Positions 1 to 8,667 are shown, numbered from the stretch's first letter. The stretch: DNA of 64,000 bases from SVQP01 sp045587385 (GCA_045587385.1 JAZNCE010000128.1:1-64000), one strand, 5' to 3'. Notes: generated by a model from the sequence alone, not told the origin. Program-made: numbers and translations.

Positions 1-20
1 TGATAGCCCCAGTTGCCTTC

Positions 21-1427
21 CTAAGCCCGCTTGGCCTCCGACTTGGGTTGCGCGGCAGGAGCGAGCCCCTGCCCTACCGGGGTGGGTTGCGCGGCGGCAG
101 GAGCGAGCCCCTGCCCTACCGGGGTGGGTTGCGCGGCAGGAGCGAGCCCCTGCCCTACCGGGGTGGGTTGCGCGGCAGGAGCAAGCCCCTGCCCTACCGG
201 GGTGGGTTGCGCGGCAGGAGCAAGCCCCTGCCCTACCGGGGGCTTTTTGCCCTGAATGTACTGCTCCACGTATTGCTGGGCGGTCAGGTGCTCCCACTTG
301 TTTTCGGGCTTTGGCTGTGCGGGCGTGGCAATATCCATGCCCACTTGACGCTTTTGCAGCGATTCACCGCGCTCCACCGAGGTAAAAGCGTCCGAAACCG
401 ACGGCTTTTTGGTCGGGATCTGCAGCTCGGGGCGTGCGGTATTGGCTTCCAGCGCTTGTCTGACCGCGTAGTAGACGCTTTCAAATACCGGCTTTTCGTT
501 GGTAAACTTGACCTCTAATTTAGCGGGATGCACGTTGACGTCCACGCGGGTGGGATTGAGCCCGATAAACAGCACGCAGCATGGGAACTTATCGGGTGCC
601 ATAAAGGAAGTAAACGCTTGCTCAAGGGCAGCAGATGCGGTCTTGCTCTTGATATAGCGCGAGTTGATAAAGAAATTCTGATAGTTGCGGTTGGGGCGTG
701 CGTTATCGGGGCGTCCGATATAGCCCTTGACCGTAATGCCCTCGTATTCACCGTCCACCTCGATCAGGCGAGAGGCAAAATCCTTGCCGAACACCGCCCA
801 AACGGCACTCTTCAAGCTACCGTCGCCTGCCGTTTCCAGCTTGACGTTGCCGTCAATGATCAATCTAAAGGCGATCTCGGGGTGCGAGAGCGCGATCTTT
901 TCGACGTTGGCACTCACCGCCATCGCCTCGGTCACGTCACGCTTTAAAAATTTACGGCGCGCGGGTACGTTGGCAAACAGATCCTCCGCGATCACGGTCG
1001 TGCCCACGGCACAGCCGCGCTCTACGATATCCACGATCTCACCGCAATGCACGTCCATCTGCGCGCCCAGTGCAGCGTCGGGCGTTTTAGACATAATACG
1101 CAGGCGCGATACCGCCGCAATCGCGGCAAGTGCTTCACCGCGGAAGCCCAGCGTGGCAATGCCGTCCAGATCCTCCGCCTCGGAGATCTTACTGGTCGCG
1201 TGTCTGCGGATCGCCATGGGAAGATCCTCGGGCGGCATGCCGTGCCCGTTATCGGACACGCGCATAAAGGTCACGCCACCGTTCTGAATTTCCACGGTGA
1301 TGCGTGACGCGCCTGCGTCTATTGCATTTTCCATCATTTCCTTGATTGCGCTTGCAGGTCTGTCCACCACCTCACCGGCGGCAATCAGATTGGCAACCTC
1401 AAAGGAAAGCACGTTGATCTTACCCAT
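21..1427 (-). CDS. mutL: DNA mismatch repair protein MutL, lacking the C-terminal domain within this frame
   Basis: MutL is the ATPase that couples MutS mismatch recognition to strand processing. The GHKL ATPase motifs are intact: ENAIDAGA near residue 33, DNGHGM near 59 and TLGFRGEAL near 91. The transducer region runs to about residue 330. A Pro/Ala-rich linker follows and turns into five copies of PVGQGLAPAAQPT (positions about 40-247), then a stop at 21-23. The protein is 468 residues, against about 600-700 for the family, so the C-terminal dimerisation/endonuclease domain is absent from this frame. It lies directly downstream of mutS, as in most Firmicutes. Whether a C-terminal part continues in another frame beyond position 1 cannot be seen; the 20 bases left show no recognisable MutL sequence. 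Identity is certain; function of the shortened form is not. Confidence 0.93.
   Translation of the reverse strand: MGKINVLSFEVANLIAAGEVVDRPASAIKEMMENAIDAGASRITVEIQNGGVTFMRVSDNGHGMPPEDLPMAIRRHATSKISEAEDLDGIATLGFRGEALAAIAAVSRLRIMSKTPDAALGAQMDVHCGEIVDIVERGCAVGTTVIAEDLFANVPARRKFLKRDVTEAMAVSANVEKIALSHPEIAFRLIIDGNVKLETAGDGSLKSAVWAVFGKDFASRLIEVDGEYEGITVKGYIGRPDNARPNRNYQNFFINSRYIKSKTASAALEQAFTSFMAPDKFPCCVLFIGLNPTRVDVNVHPAKLEVKFTNEKPVFESVYYAVRQALEANTARPELQIPTKKPSVSDAFTSVERGESLQKRQVGMDIATPAQPKPENKWEHLTAQQYVEQYIQGKKPPVGQGLAPAAQPTPVGQGLAPAAQPTPVGQGLAPAAQPTPVGQGLAPAAAQPTPVGQGLAPAAQPKSEAKRA
40..247. repeat. 39-bp tandem repeat inside mutL (about five copies)
   Basis: About five tandem copies of a GC-rich 39-bp unit lie in the mutL linker, and one is 42 bp because of an extra GCG. 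Each contains an imperfect hairpin with arms GGCAGG and CCTGCC. Since 39 and 42 are multiples of three, the reading frame survives and gives PVGQGLAPAAQPT. The unit resembles dispersed palindromic elements of Clostridia, so it may be such an element that landed in the linker and expanded. Confidence 0.9.
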
Positions 1428-1448
1428 AGTATCTCCAAATTATAAAAA

Positions 1449-4040
1449 TTACATCAATCTCTTCTTGATATCGAATAAAAAGCTCATACACTCGTAAGGC
1501 GAGAGCGTATTGATATCCACGTTTTTGAGCTGCTCGATCACCTGCTCGTTGATCTGATCCTCGATGGTGATGACATCTCTCTCCACTTTTTCCGAAGGCT
1601 CTGCCGCGGAAATTGCCTTGGCGGTCTGCTCCACGGAAAGCAGCACCTGCTTTGCGCGCTTGATCACGTCGTTTGGCAGACCCGCCAGCTTTGCTACTTC
1701 AATACCGTAGCTGTCATCGGTCGAGCCGCGCACGATCTTGCGCAAGAACGTAATGCTGTCGCCGCGCTTTTTAGCGGCAATGTTATAGTTGACAATGCCC
1801 TCGAACTCCTGCTCCATGCCCGTCAGCTCATGATAATGCGTGGCAAACAGGGTTTTCGCGCCAATGCGGCGGCTGTGGGTGTACTCCACGATGGCACGCG
1901 CGATGCTCATGCCGTCAAACGTGGAAGTACCTCTGCCGACCTCGTCGTAAATGATCAAGCTCTTCTGCGTTGCGTTTTGCAGAATGTACGCCACCTCGGT
2001 CATCTCTAACATAAAGGTGGATTGACCCGACGCAAGGTCGTCCGACGCGCCCACGCGGGTAAAGATCTTATCCACGATACCAATGCGCGCCTCGTTTGCA
2101 GGGACAAAGCTGCCGATCTGCGCCATGAGCGTAATCAGCGCGACCTGGCGCATGTAGGTAGATTTACCTGCCATGTTGGGACCCGTGATCAGCATCAGTC
2201 TGTTCGCGCCCGTGTCAAGATTTGCATCGTTGGGCACGAAATACGTATCCTTAACGAACTGCTCGACCACGGGGTGTCTGCCGTCCTTGATGTAGATCGC
2301 GTCGCTTGTATCCACCTCGGGACGCACGTACTTGTTGCGTGCGGCAACCGTGGCAAGAGAAAGATATACGTCAATCTTGGCAAGCAACGCTGCCGTGCTC
2401 TGCACGCGCGTGCTGTTCTGCGCCACGTACGCACGGATCTCCTGGAACAGCTCGTATTCCAGAGCGCACACGCGGTCGCCTGCGCCGAGGATCTTGGCTT
2501 CCATTGTTTTGAGCTCCTCGGTAATATAACGCTCACCGTTTACCAAGGTCTGCTTACGGATAAAGTAATCGGGCACCTGATCGGTAAAGGAACGGCTGAC
2601 CTCAATATAGTAGCCGAACACCTTGTTGTATCCCATTTTCAGCGTCTTGATGCCTGTACGCTCACGCTCGGCAGCCACCATTTGCTCCACCCAGGATTTA
2701 CCGTCGTGCATAATGGCACGCAGCTCGTCCACCTCCCGGGAGTAGCCGGGGGCGATCATGCCGCCGTCACGTACCGAGAAGGGCGGCTCCTCGCAAATGC
2801 CCGCGTTGATCTTACTTGAGATATCCTCCAAGAGATCCAGCTCGCGATAGATGCTTACAAGCTCCTCGCTCTTGCAGCCCTGCAGCAGCTTTTTGACCTC
2901 GGGCAGCACGGCAGCCGTATTGGCAACCGCGCGCAGATCCTTGGCGTTTGCCGTACCGTACACGATACGGGTCATCAGTCTTTCAAGGTCAAGCACGTCA
3001 GAAAGCAGCTCGGAAAGCTCCTCGCGCAACATAAAGCTGTCGTAAAGCTCCTCGATCGCGCTTTGTCTGCGGTGGATGGTACCTACCGATAGCAAGGGGT
3101 GCTCCACCCAACTGCGCAACAGACGCGCACCGGGCGAGGTCTTGGTCTTATCCAGTACCCAAAGCAAAGAGCCCTTCTTCTCTTTTGCGCGCATGGTTTC
3201 GCAAAGCTCCAAATTGCGGCGCGTGTTGGCATCCATCTCCAGGTACTGTCCGTCCGAATAGACCTGCAGATCTTTGAGATAAGGCGACTCGGTCTTTTGC
3301 GTTTCGTAAATATAATCGATCAGCGCACCGACGGCGCAGACAAGGGGCTTGTCCGCAGTATCCTGCGCCTTGACACTCTCTCCAAAGCGCTCCTTGACGC
3401 GCGCAAGCGCGTCCGCATATTCAAATCTGCCGGGCTGATTGTCACCGATCATCGCGCCAAGTCTGTCCGTGACAAACGAAGCGATCTCGGGGATCGCCTT
3501 GCGCGACAGATTGACGATCACCTCGCGCGGTGCGTAGGTGGCAAGCTCGTTGCAAAGTCTTGTCTGTGCAGCTTCACCGTCAAAGGAGGTTGCACAGATC
3601 TGCGCGGTGGAAACGTCTGCAAAGCACACGCCGATGGCGTACTCACCCACGTAGATCGCGCAAAGATAATTATTCTTTTGCTCCGAGAGCAGCGCACTTT
3701 CAATGACCGTGCCGGGGGTAACCACGCGCACTACGTCGCGCTTGACAAGTCCCTTTGCCAGCGCAGGGTCTTCCACCTGCTCGCAAATGGCAACCTTGTA
3801 GCCCTTGGAGATCAGTCTGCCTATGTAGCTCTCTGCCGAATGGAAGGGCACGCCGCACATGGGCGCGCGCTCGGCTTCACCGCAATCCCTGCCCGTCAGC
3901 GTCAGCTCCAGCTCGCGCGATGCAGTGATGGCGTCGTCGAAAAACATCTCGTAAAAGTCGCCCAGACGGTAAAACAGCAGATGATCCTTGTATTTATTTT
4001 TGACCTCAAAATATTGCTCCATCATGGGAGTCATGGTCAT
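1449..4040 (-). CDS. mutS: DNA mismatch repair protein MutS
   Basis: MutS binds mispairs and, through its ABC-type ATPase, recruits MutL. The protein has 863 residues, full length. The N-terminus (MTPMMEQYFEVK, then LLFYRLGDFYEMF) is the mismatch-binding domain with the Phe-x-Glu region. The clamp and lever domains follow. The ATPase carries the Walker A motif GPNMAGKSTYMRQ and the Walker B region IIYDEVGRGTSTFDG. The first ATG at 4040 sits very close to its GAGG ribosome-binding site; the second ATG at 4034 has better spacing and may be the true start. The gene lies between ricA and mutL in the usual Firmicute order. Confidence 0.98.
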   Translation of the reverse strand: MTMTPMMEQYFEVKNKYKDHLLFYRLGDFYEMFFDDAITASRELELTLTGRDCGEAERAPMCGVPFHSAESYIGRLISKGYKVAICEQVEDPALAKGLVKRDVVRVVTPGTVIESALLSEQKNNYLCAIYVGEYAIGVCFADVSTAQICATSFDGEAAQTRLCNELATYAPREVIVNLSRKAIPEIASFVTDRLGAMIGDNQPGRFEYADALARVKERFGESVKAQDTADKPLVCAVGALIDYIYETQKTESPYLKDLQVYSDGQYLEMDANTRRNLELCETMRAKEKKGSLLWVLDKTKTSPGARLLRSWVEHPLLSVGTIHRRQSAIEELYDSFMLREELSELLSDVLDLERLMTRIVYGTANAKDLRAVANTAAVLPEVKKLLQGCKSEELVSIYRELDLLEDISSKINAGICEEPPFSVRDGGMIAPGYSREVDELRAIMHDGKSWVEQMVAAERERTGIKTLKMGYNKVFGYYIEVSRSFTDQVPDYFIRKQTLVNGERYITEELKTMEAKILGAGDRVCALEYELFQEIRAYVAQNSTRVQSTAALLAKIDVYLSLATVAARNKYVRPEVDTSDAIYIKDGRHPVVEQFVKDTYFVPNDANLDTGANRLMLITGPNMAGKSTYMRQVALITLMAQIGSFVPANEARIGIVDKIFTRVGASDDLASGQSTFMLEMTEVAYILQNATQKSLIIYDEVGRGTSTFDGMSIARAIVEYTHSRRIGAKTLFATHYHELTGMEQEFEGIVNYNIAAKKRGDSITFLRKIVRGSTDDSYGIEVAKLAGLPNDVIKRAKQVLLSVEQTAKAISAAEPSEKVERDVITIEDQINEQVIEQLKNVDINTLSPYECMSFLFDIKKRLM

Positions 4041-4061
4041 AATCCTCGCTTTTCTCTGAAA

Positions 4062-4454
4062 TTAGTGAGAGCAGCCTCCGCCGCAGGTAGAGCAGTCGTG
4101 GGTGCAGGAAGAGGGCATTTCACCCGTGATCTCAAAGGTGATGGTGTTGTTGACCGCGTTCATGAGCGCATTGACCTCCTCTTGTGCAGCCTCCAGCTCC
4201 ACGTAAACGGGGTGTGCCACGATCTGATCATAAAGCTGATTGATGCGATCCTGAATCATTTCGAGGAATCTCGCCTCAACGTCCTTCTGGCCTGCGGTCT
4301 TCTCCAGCGCGATCTGCTGTACCTGATATTCGCGCATCAGCGTGCGCAGCTCGCCGTCGGTTTCATATGCTTCCTTGGCTTTTGCCATACGTACCAATCT
4401 TTCATCCTTCTTGAGCTCCTGTCCGAGCTGTGCTGCAAGTGCAAATATTTCCAT
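4062..4454 (-). CDS. ricA: YlbF/YmcA family protein (RicA-like) with Cys-rich C-terminus
   Basis: A 130-residue, mostly alpha-helical protein of the YlbF/YmcA (Com_YlbF) family. In Bacillus subtilis the family members RicA (YmcA) and RicF (YlbF) form the Ric complex with RicT (YaaT). That complex binds [4Fe-4S] clusters and assists RNase Y. Here the C-terminal 14 residues, CTHDCSTCGGGCSH, hold four cysteines (C-x3-C-x2-C-x3-C) and two histidines, a plausible metal or Fe-S ligand set. The position between miaB and mutS matches the B. subtilis ymcB-ymcA-(cotE)-mutS-mutL order, which is why RicA rather than RicF is proposed. The start has a good GAGG site. The family call is firm; the RicA assignment rests on synteny. 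Confidence 0.78.
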   Translation of the reverse strand: MEIFALAAQLGQELKKDERLVRMAKAKEAYETDGELRTLMREYQVQQIALEKTAGQKDVEARFLEMIQDRINQLYDQIVAHPVYVELEAAQEEVNALMNAVNNTITFEITGEMPSSCTHDCSTCGGGCSH

Positions 4455-4484
4455 TGTTTTTATCCTCTTTTCTAATGTTTTCTT

Positions 4485-5882
4485 TTAGTTACAAATTTCT
4501 CCCCAGAGTGCAAAGGCATCGGCGCGGTCGATCTTGACCTGCACGAACTTGCCCACCTGCTCGGGCGTTGCGGTAAAGAACACGATCTTGTTCCCTTCCT
4601 CGCGTCCCGAATAGATCTCGGGGTTGTTCTTACTCGGTCCGTCGCAAAGCACGCGGATGGTTTTGCCCACCATGGGCTGATTTTTCCCGAGTGCAATATC
4701 GTGCTGCAGCGCAAGCAAGCGGTCAAACCGCTCGCCCTTGATTTTCGGGTCGATCTGCTCCTTCTCTGCCGCGGGCGTGCCCTTTCTGGGGGAATAGATA
4801 AACGAGAACAGCATATCAAAGCGCACCGTGCGCAAAATATCCATGGTGTCCTCAAAGTCGGCGTCCGTTTCTCCGGGGAAGCCTACGATAATATCCGAGG
4901 AAAGTGCCGCATCGGGCATCTTCTCGCGGATGTAGCGCACGATATCGAGGTATCTTGCCTTGTCATAGTGGCGGTTCATGGCTTTGAGTATGCTATCGCT
5001 GCCCGATTGCAGGGGCAGGTGGAACTGATGCGCGATATGCTTCGAGCTTGCCATGACGTCGATCAGCTTATAGCTTGCGTCCTTGGGATGGCTGGTCATA
5101 AAGCGCAGCACGTATTCGCCCTCAATCTTGTCAAGCTCTGATAGCAGGTCGGCAAAATCGTAGTCCTTGCCCTTGGCGTAGGAGTTGACGTTCTGCCCAA
5201 GCAAGGTAATATCCTTGTAGCCGCGTGCGACCAGCTCCTTGACCTCGGCAATCACCTCGTCCTTATCTCTGCTTCTCTCCCTGCCGCGCACGTAAGGCAC
5301 GATGCAGTAGGAGCAGAAATTGTTGCAGCCGTACATGATGGATACCCATGCGCGATAGTTGCTGCTGCGCGTGATGGGCATACCCTCTGCAACCACGTAC
5401 TCGGTCTCCTCGGGGCAGAAAATGCGGCGGGAGCGCGCGATCTTTTGCCAGAGCAGCTCGGGGAAACGGTGCAAGGACGCAGTGCCGAAGGTCAGGTCCA
5501 CGTAAGGGTACTTGTGCTTGATATCCTCGCGGCGGTGCTCCTGCGCCACCATGCAGCCGCAAACGGCAATGATCAGCGAGGGCTTTTTTGCTTTTAAGTG
5601 CTTATACTGCCCCACAATGGAGAGTGCCTTTTGCTCGGCATGCTCACGGATGGCGCAGGTGTTGACCGCGATCAGATCGGCGTCGGCAGGGTCGTCACAG
5701 AGCTCGTAGCCCATGTCCTGCGCCATGCCCGCAAGCTTTTCGCTGTCTGCCTCGTTTTGCTGGCAGCCAAAGGTCAGCACAAAGCATTTCGGCGCGTGTC
5801 CCAGCACCTCTGCAAGCTGTCCCGTAAAGCCGCGCAGCTTCTCTATATACACCTGTGCTTCTTGGTAATTTTGTTGGTTCAT
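4485..5882 (-). CDS. miaB: tRNA-2-methylthio-N6-dimethylallyladenosine synthase MiaB
   Basis: MiaB is a radical SAM methylthiotransferase that converts i6A37 of tRNA to ms2i6A37. The 465-residue protein has the N-terminal UPF0004 domain with cluster cysteines in TFGCQQNEAD, NTCAIREHAE and VCGCM. The radical SAM domain carries CNNFCSYCIVP (CxxxCxxC), and a C-terminal TRAM domain ends the protein (GKFVQVKIDRADAFALWG). It precedes ricA and mutS, probably in one operon. An AAGGAT ribosome-binding site precedes the ATG. The MiaB subfamily rather than MtaB or RimO is supported by the neighbouring ricA-mutS order and the overall motifs. Confidence 0.96.
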   Translation of the reverse strand: MNQQNYQEAQVYIEKLRGFTGQLAEVLGHAPKCFVLTFGCQQNEADSEKLAGMAQDMGYELCDDPADADLIAVNTCAIREHAEQKALSIVGQYKHLKAKKPSLIIAVCGCMVAQEHRREDIKHKYPYVDLTFGTASLHRFPELLWQKIARSRRIFCPEETEYVVAEGMPITRSSNYRAWVSIMYGCNNFCSYCIVPYVRGRERSRDKDEVIAEVKELVARGYKDITLLGQNVNSYAKGKDYDFADLLSELDKIEGEYVLRFMTSHPKDASYKLIDVMASSKHIAHQFHLPLQSGSDSILKAMNRHYDKARYLDIVRYIREKMPDAALSSDIIVGFPGETDADFEDTMDILRTVRFDMLFSFIYSPRKGTPAAEKEQIDPKIKGERFDRLLALQHDIALGKNQPMVGKTIRVLCDGPSKNNPEIYSGREEGNKIVFFTATPEQVGKFVQVKIDRADAFALWGEICN

Positions 5883-5948
5883 TTGCGTATTTATCCTTAA
5901 TATTATAGTATCTCAATTTATTATTATACTACATAAATACGCGCATTG

Positions 5949-7025
5949 TCAAGGATTTTGTAAAATTGCATTGCAAAATGTAGCGGTAAATCGCTCCTTG
6001 GCATCAAAATCCATGGCGGCGGTGTAAATGCTCTCCAACTCAAAATGGTACTCGCCCGCGCGCGCAAAGCTATCGGCTGCCGCATTGATCGCGCTGTCCG
6101 CCAGCTTCCCCGCAAGCCGCGCCTCGCCTCTCACACCGCGCAGGGCGTCGGGATCACACACGCGGCGCAGATCGATGCGCTGCACGTCCTTGCCTGCGGT
6201 ATTTTGTACTTCACTTGCCGTGATGCAAAGGCGGTTATCGGGAAAATACAGCGTGACGGTCTTATCCGGAAACAGCACGTGCGGTGCGCGACGCACGGCA
6301 CATCCGCGCTCCTTTGCCATGCGATACAGCGCATCCATGAGCGTATATTCCACACCGTAAAAGGGCGAGAGCACCACAAGGCGATCGGCAGCCCTTTCAT
6401 AGGTGTCAAAATGCACCCTGCCGCGCATGCCGATGCTATCCGAAAGCCCGATGCGCTCGTCAAAATCTCGCCCCTTGGGGTAAAGGCGCGAGATCTTGGC
6501 GGCAAGGCGCGAAATCTTATCCCCGTCCACGCAAGGTGCAATCAGGCTGTCACGTGCCGTCAGCATCTTGCCTGCCGCCGAGAGATAGGCATAGCTGCGA
6601 TCAAAGCAAGCCTGCTTATACCCCATCAGCGTGCGAATGCGCGCTGCATGCTTGGCAAGCTTTTCCCGATCCCAAAAGTCACCAAGATTGACGATGACGT
6701 CACGCACACCGGGCAAAGTCGGCTCCATGACGTGCGGCGCGGTGGAGTCTGCAAGGGCGATGCAGCCGTGCCGCGGATGGGTCAGGATCACACCGTCAAG
6801 CGAGCCGGGGTCGGAGGAGCAGGCGTAATATTCCGCATGCCAGCCAAGCCGCGCCGCCTCGGTTGCCACGTCACCGATAAAGCGGCTCTTGCCCGTCCCG
6901 GGGCCGCCCTTGATCATATAAAGCCGCGAAATGCGCGCATCCGCAAAGCACCGCTCAAAGTAGCTGACAAAGCCCCGCGCCGAATTGGCAGACGCAAAAT
7001 AGATCTGTTTGCTGTTTTCTTGCAT
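5949..7025 (-). CDS. P-loop ATPase of the PRK06851-like family, function unknown
   Basis: A 358-residue cytoplasmic ATPase. A Walker A motif GGPGTGKSRF lies at residues 40-49, after an N-terminal stretch with YFASANSARGFVSYF. The region near residue 90 (ADSTAPHVMEPTLPG) and a second nucleotide-handling half resemble the Clostridia/Bacilli proteins catalogued as PRK06851. Those have no settled function, although a nucleotide kinase-like role has been suggested. An upstream in-frame ATG at 7100 was rejected because the ATG at 7025 follows a good AGAGGGG ribosome-binding site. It is monocistronic between miaB and repeats. The start lies next to a palindromic repeat block. The family assignment is from memory of the motif pattern. 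Confidence 0.65.
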   Translation of the reverse strand: MQENSKQIYFASANSARGFVSYFERCFADARISRLYMIKGGPGTGKSRFIGDVATEAARLGWHAEYYACSSDPGSLDGVILTHPRHGCIALADSTAPHVMEPTLPGVRDVIVNLGDFWDREKLAKHAARIRTLMGYKQACFDRSYAYLSAAGKMLTARDSLIAPCVDGDKISRLAAKISRLYPKGRDFDERIGLSDSIGMRGRVHFDTYERAADRLVVLSPFYGVEYTLMDALYRMAKERGCAVRRAPHVLFPDKTVTLYFPDNRLCITASEVQNTAGKDVQRIDLRRVCDPDALRGVRGEARLAGKLADSAINAAADSFARAGEYHFELESIYTAAMDFDAKERFTATFCNAILQNP

Positions 7026-7104
7026 ACAAATTCCCCTCTGTTTGGTATTTTTACTGCCATTGTATGCAAATGCGAAGTAAGATGATAATACGTAAAGCAT
7101 CCGA

Positions 7105-7210
7105 CCGTAGGGGCGAGAATTTCGGCAAAGCCGAAATATGTGATCGCCCGCGCATCCCCTCCGTAGGGGCGACCATCGGCCGTCCGCGGGCGATCACTGA
7201 TCGCCCCTAC
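7105..7210. repeat. REP-like palindromic repeat block
   Basis: The block is bounded by GTAGGGGCGA on the left and its reverse complement TCGCCCCTAC on the right. A second GTAGGGGCGA lies inside near 7162. It contains a perfect hairpin with arms ATTTCGGC and GCCGAAAT and a 3-nt loop (7119-7137). This pattern is typical of dispersed intergenic repeats in Clostridia. No ORF is present. Confidence 0.75.
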
Positions 7211-7232
7211 ACTGTGCATCACTCTCACAAGT

Positions 7233-7260
7233 ATAAAAAAAGGCTGAAGCCAGCCCCTTT
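7233..7260 (-). terminator. Rho-independent terminator (minus strand)
   Basis: Read on the minus strand this is AAAAGG, then the stem GGCTG/CAGCC with a short loop, then a run of seven T. It lies directly after the TGA that ends the short SpoIIIAH-like fragment at 7265-7300. That is the same place a terminator holds behind the real spoIIIAH at 12.14 kb. Confidence 0.7.
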
Positions 7261-7264
7261 TATA

Positions 7265-7300
7265 TCATTCCCTTGTGATAATACTGACCCCCACGGGGAG
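7265..7300 (-). pseudogene. 3'-end remnant of a spoIIIAH-like gene
   Basis: On the minus strand this stretch reads PVGVSIITRE followed by TGA. The intact spoIIIAH at 12.18 kb ends PAGISIITRE followed by TAA. Over about 34 bases most positions are identical, and every difference I can align is a transition, mostly at third codon positions. No open frame continues upstream: an in-frame TAA lies about 20 codons back. It therefore looks like the tail of a lost or displaced copy, still followed by a terminator. Chance similarity is unlikely but not excluded for so short a match. Confidence 0.5.
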
Positions 7301-7327
7301 GCTTTTCGCGCTCGCCTTGTTTTGATA

Positions 7328-7357
7328 TTACACAAAAAACAAAAAATATGATATAAT
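7328..7357 (+). promoter_or_regulatory. Promoter of the ECF sigma factor gene
   Basis: A TATAAT -10 box at 7352-7357 is preceded by TTACAC at 7328-7333 with an 18-bp spacer, in an AT-rich stretch. The sigma gene starts 94 bp downstream. Confidence 0.55.
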
Positions 7358-7450
7358 ATAAAAAAGTTTTCATCGGAGTGTGGTGTAAGTGCAATTTTTC
7401 CCGTTATTAAGGGTGAAGGACTTCAAGAACACACGAAAGGAGTGTGAAAA

Positions 7451-8008
7451 ATGGAAGATAAGCAGATAGTAGATCTATACTTTGAGCGCTCGGAGTCTGC
7501 TATCACAGAAACCGATAAGAAATACGGACGGTACTGCCATGCAATCGCATATCGCATTCTCAAAAATATTGAGGACGCAAAGGAGATCGTCAACGATACG
7601 TATCTTAAAACGTGGAATACCATTCCACCCAATCGCCCCGATCCGCTAAAATCCTACGTTGGGATGATAAGCCGTCAGCTCTCTCTTGACCGTTATGAGG
7701 GATACCACGCGCAAAAGCGCGGCGGGCAGGTGTCGATCGTGCTGGACGAGCTTACCGAGTGTATTCCCGTGGGTAACAGCGGTGAGGATATTGGTGAGAG
7801 TGTTGCCCTTTCTGAAGCGTTAAGCCGCTTTTTGCGAACATTGCCGCAAAAAACGCGGAATATCTTTGTTCGTCGGTATTTCTATATGAGCTCTGTTGCT
7901 GAAATTGCACGTGATTTTTCCATGAAGGAAAACAACGTGACAATGTATTTACTCCGCACTCGCAAGAAATTAGAGCAATATTTGAAAAAGGAGGGCTTTG
8001 ATATATGA
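7451..8008 (+). CDS. ECF-type RNA polymerase sigma factor
   Basis: A 185-residue sigma-70 family factor of the extracytoplasmic-function type. Region 2 is recognisable at about residues 20-80 (YCHAIAYRILKNIEDAKEIVNDTYLKTW). Region 4 is the C-terminal helix-turn-helix (LPQKTRNIFVRRYFYMSSV, then AEIARDFSMKENNVTMYLLR) at about 130-180. A strong AAAGGAGTG site precedes the ATG. The stop overlaps the start of the next gene by 4 bp, the usual coupling of an ECF factor to its membrane-bound anti-sigma. It heads the AT-rich accessory cluster. The signal it senses and its target promoters are unknown. Confidence 0.88.
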   Translation: MEDKQIVDLYFERSESAITETDKKYGRYCHAIAYRILKNIEDAKEIVNDTYLKTWNTIPPNRPDPLKSYVGMISRQLSLDRYEGYHAQKRGGQVSIVLDELTECIPVGNSGEDIGESVALSEALSRFLRTLPQKTRNIFVRRYFYMSSVAEIARDFSMKENNVTMYLLRTRKKLEQYLKKEGFDI

Positions 8009-8667
8009 CAAATACGAATTTGTTGCAAGCCATGGGGCGCATTGATCCCGAATTGATCGCAGATGCTGCTCCCGACGCAGCGCATAAACGGAAAGCGAAA
8101 GCCAAATTAAAATTGATTTGGATTGCTGCTGCAGTTGCGGCATGCCTGCTGCTCTCTATTGTAATTGTATCAGCTACCCAAGACTTGACTGTCCGAGAGT
8201 TTCTTCTGTCTGTTATGGATCAATTTAATGTGATAAAGCCCGGCGAATCTATCGAAGGCGGGAATATTACAGTAATCAAAGGCGATGAAATGAGTGTTTT
8301 TTCATCTATAGAAGAAGCAGCAGCGCATTGTTCATTCGATTGCATGTTCCCCAAGGTCTTGCCGAGTGGGACTTACGTGAAAAAAATCATTGAGACAATG
8401 GGTCCATCTCTTGATTATAAAACCATTATGTTTGATACTAATATGGATAATATTAACATTTGTGTGCACGATCGTATAACAATTGATACTACCGAATGGA
8501 AAAATACACAAATGTACCAAGCGAAACACATAACGTTTACCATCATAGAGTTTAGAGACGAGCGACAGGCGGTAGGCGTATGCGATGGAATAGAATATGT
8601 CATCTATTGCCAAGGAATCGATGAATCGGATTTTTTGATGATTCTTGATGGAATATCGGAAGAATAG
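8005..8667 (+). CDS. Single-pass membrane protein, probable cognate anti-sigma factor
   Basis: 220 residues: a short N-terminal cytoplasmic part (about 1-35, Lys/Ala-rich), one transmembrane helix (IWIAAAVAACLLLSIVIVSA, about 36-56) and an extracytoplasmic domain of about 160 residues. The ATG overlaps the sigma factor stop (ATGA), implying translational coupling. The outer domain (FPKVLPSGTYVKKI and following) resembles DUF4367-type domains found in clostridial proteins encoded next to ECF factors. The cytoplasmic part is shorter than a classical zinc-containing anti-sigma domain. The anti-sigma role is inferred from position and topology. Confidence 0.65.
   Translation: MTNTNLLQAMGRIDPELIADAAPDAAHKRKAKAKLKLIWIAAAVAACLLLSIVIVSATQDLTVREFLLSVMDQFNVIKPGESIEGGNITVIKGDEMSVFSSIEEAAAHCSFDCMFPKVLPSGTYVKKIIETMGPSLDYKTIMFDTNMDNINICVHDRITIDTTEWKNTQMYQAKHITFTIIEFRDERQAVGVCDGIEYVIYCQGIDESDFLMILDGISEE

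Noticed and set aside
40..247. Regular repeats that could suggest a CRISPR array
   Set aside because: The units are directly contiguous, with no variable spacers, are in frame within mutL, and no cas genes are present.
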